Shown here: piece by piece, positions 5,585 through 5,674 of the stretch
Layout: each line of letters opens with the position of its first letter
How positions within the stretch are numbered: the first letter of the stretch is position 1
Origin: Alphaproteobacteria bacterium
GTDB lineage: Bacteria; Pseudomonadota; Alphaproteobacteria; JANQSM01
Reading direction: 5' to 3'
DNA length: 5,674 bases
NCBI GenBank assembly: GCA_028284025.1
Contig: JANQSM010000227.1
Coordinates: forward strand, 1 to 5,674
Notes under the pieces: model-generated
The model's database searches: none
Told to the model about the DNA's origin: nothing
The model's input: the letters and a program-made list of their open reading frames with translations, nothing else
Position numbers and translations under genes: made by a program

Positions 5585-5614
5585 CAGGTTCGATCCCTGT
5601 CACCTCCACCACTT
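5585..5614 (+). repeat. Right attachment-site repeat (tRNA-Ala 3' fragment)
   Basis: This is the second copy of the 30-bp repeat, identical to 3059-3088. It holds only the T-arm, 3' acceptor strand and CCA of tRNA-Ala; the 5' two-thirds of a tRNA is absent upstream, so it is not a functional tRNA gene. It marks the far junction of the integrated segment, and the sequence beyond it should be the original chromosomal flank of the tRNA. Confidence 0.8.
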
Positions 5615-5669
5615 TAAAACTTTCTTTTAATTGCTATTCCTTTTTTATTTCTATATATTCCTGAAGGTT

Positions 5670-5674
5670 ATGAG
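5670..5674 (+). CDS. Possible start of a further gene, cut by the window end
   Basis: An ATG at 5670-5672 follows a GAAGG stretch (5663-5667), a possible Shine-Dalgarno sequence with an unusually short 2-base spacing. Only five bases of the frame are visible, so no product can be given. In many alphaproteobacteria valS follows the DUF2497 gene, which makes it one candidate, but nothing in these bases shows that. Confidence 0.2.

Larger units (their letters stand above)
3059..5614. mobile_element. Small tRNA-Ala integrated element (genomic islet), no integrase seen
   Basis: The segment is bounded by a 30-bp perfect direct repeat made of the tRNA-Ala T-arm, 3' acceptor strand, CCA and CTT. The repeat unit plus interior is 2,526 bases. 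Cargo is a RidA-like protein, an RBBP9-type hydrolase, a truncated small ORF and a HEPN-motif protein. Sampled 60-base blocks inside (4801-4860 and 5041-5100) have 19 G+C each, against 32 and 38 in tolC blocks (1261-1320, 1681-1740). This agrees with foreign origin, though sampling was limited. Integration into the T-arm end of tRNA genes with reconstitution of the 3' end is the hallmark of tyrosine-recombinase elements. No integrase, excisionase or transposase reading frame is present, so the element is either a decayed larger island or was mobilised in trans. A simple partial tRNA duplication is the main alternative. Confidence 0.7.

Noticed and set aside
5585..5614. Second tRNA gene
   Set aside because: Only the T-arm and 3' acceptor strand are present; no D-arm or anticodon arm can be found upstream, so it is an att-type fragment.
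5614..5646. TTAAAA/TTTTAA hairpin followed by a T-run as the native tRNA terminator
   Set aside because: The stem is only A-T pairs and the T-run begins 10 bases after it, so the fit to an intrinsic terminator is poor.

Overview
The window looks like chromosomal DNA of an alphaproteobacterium. The best marker is a PopZ-family (DUF2497) polar organising protein, a family typical of Alphaproteobacteria. It follows a gene order also seen in that class: protein-L-isoaspartate methyltransferase, a small rhodanese, then a TolC-type outer-membrane channel. I cannot name a genus.

Layout: the first 2.0 kb is a compact plus-strand run. It holds the 3' part of a pcm-like methyltransferase gene (1-336), a single-domain rhodanese starting 1 base after its stop (338-670), and a TolC-family outer-membrane efflux protein starting 9 bases later (680-2044). 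A 158-base intergenic region with a hairpin, a perfect TATAAT box and a 12-bp palindrome leads into the popZ-like gene (2203-2934). This gene has the conserved N-terminal and C-terminal helical segments separated by a long Glu/Pro/Ala linker. A tRNA-Ala(UGC) gene follows at 3010-3085, with the G3-U70 alanine identity pair and an encoded CCA.

The most interesting region is 3059-5614. The last 27 bases of the tRNA-Ala gene plus 3 following bases recur exactly at 5585-5614, a 30-bp perfect direct repeat. This is the footprint expected when an integrative element enters the 3' end of a tRNA gene and rebuilds it. The enclosed segment is only about 2.5 kb, looks poorer in G+C than the upstream genes, and encodes no recognisable integrase. 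It is best read as a small non-autonomous or decayed genomic island.

Its cargo is a tightly coupled trio: a RidA/YjgF-family protein, an RBBP9/YdeN-type serine hydrolase, and the start of a small protein cut off after about 27 residues. The first two junctions are ATGA overlaps. A separately spaced gene follows for a 333-residue protein with an R-N-x3-H motif at residues 223-228, matching the HEPN ribonuclease signature. A plausible reading (inference) is that this tRNA site is an insertion hotspot carrying a candidate HEPN defence or toxin-like protein plus a metabolite-repair/hydrolase pair, with a visible deletion scar between them at about 4272-4440. After the right repeat the window ends just as another reading frame may begin (5670).
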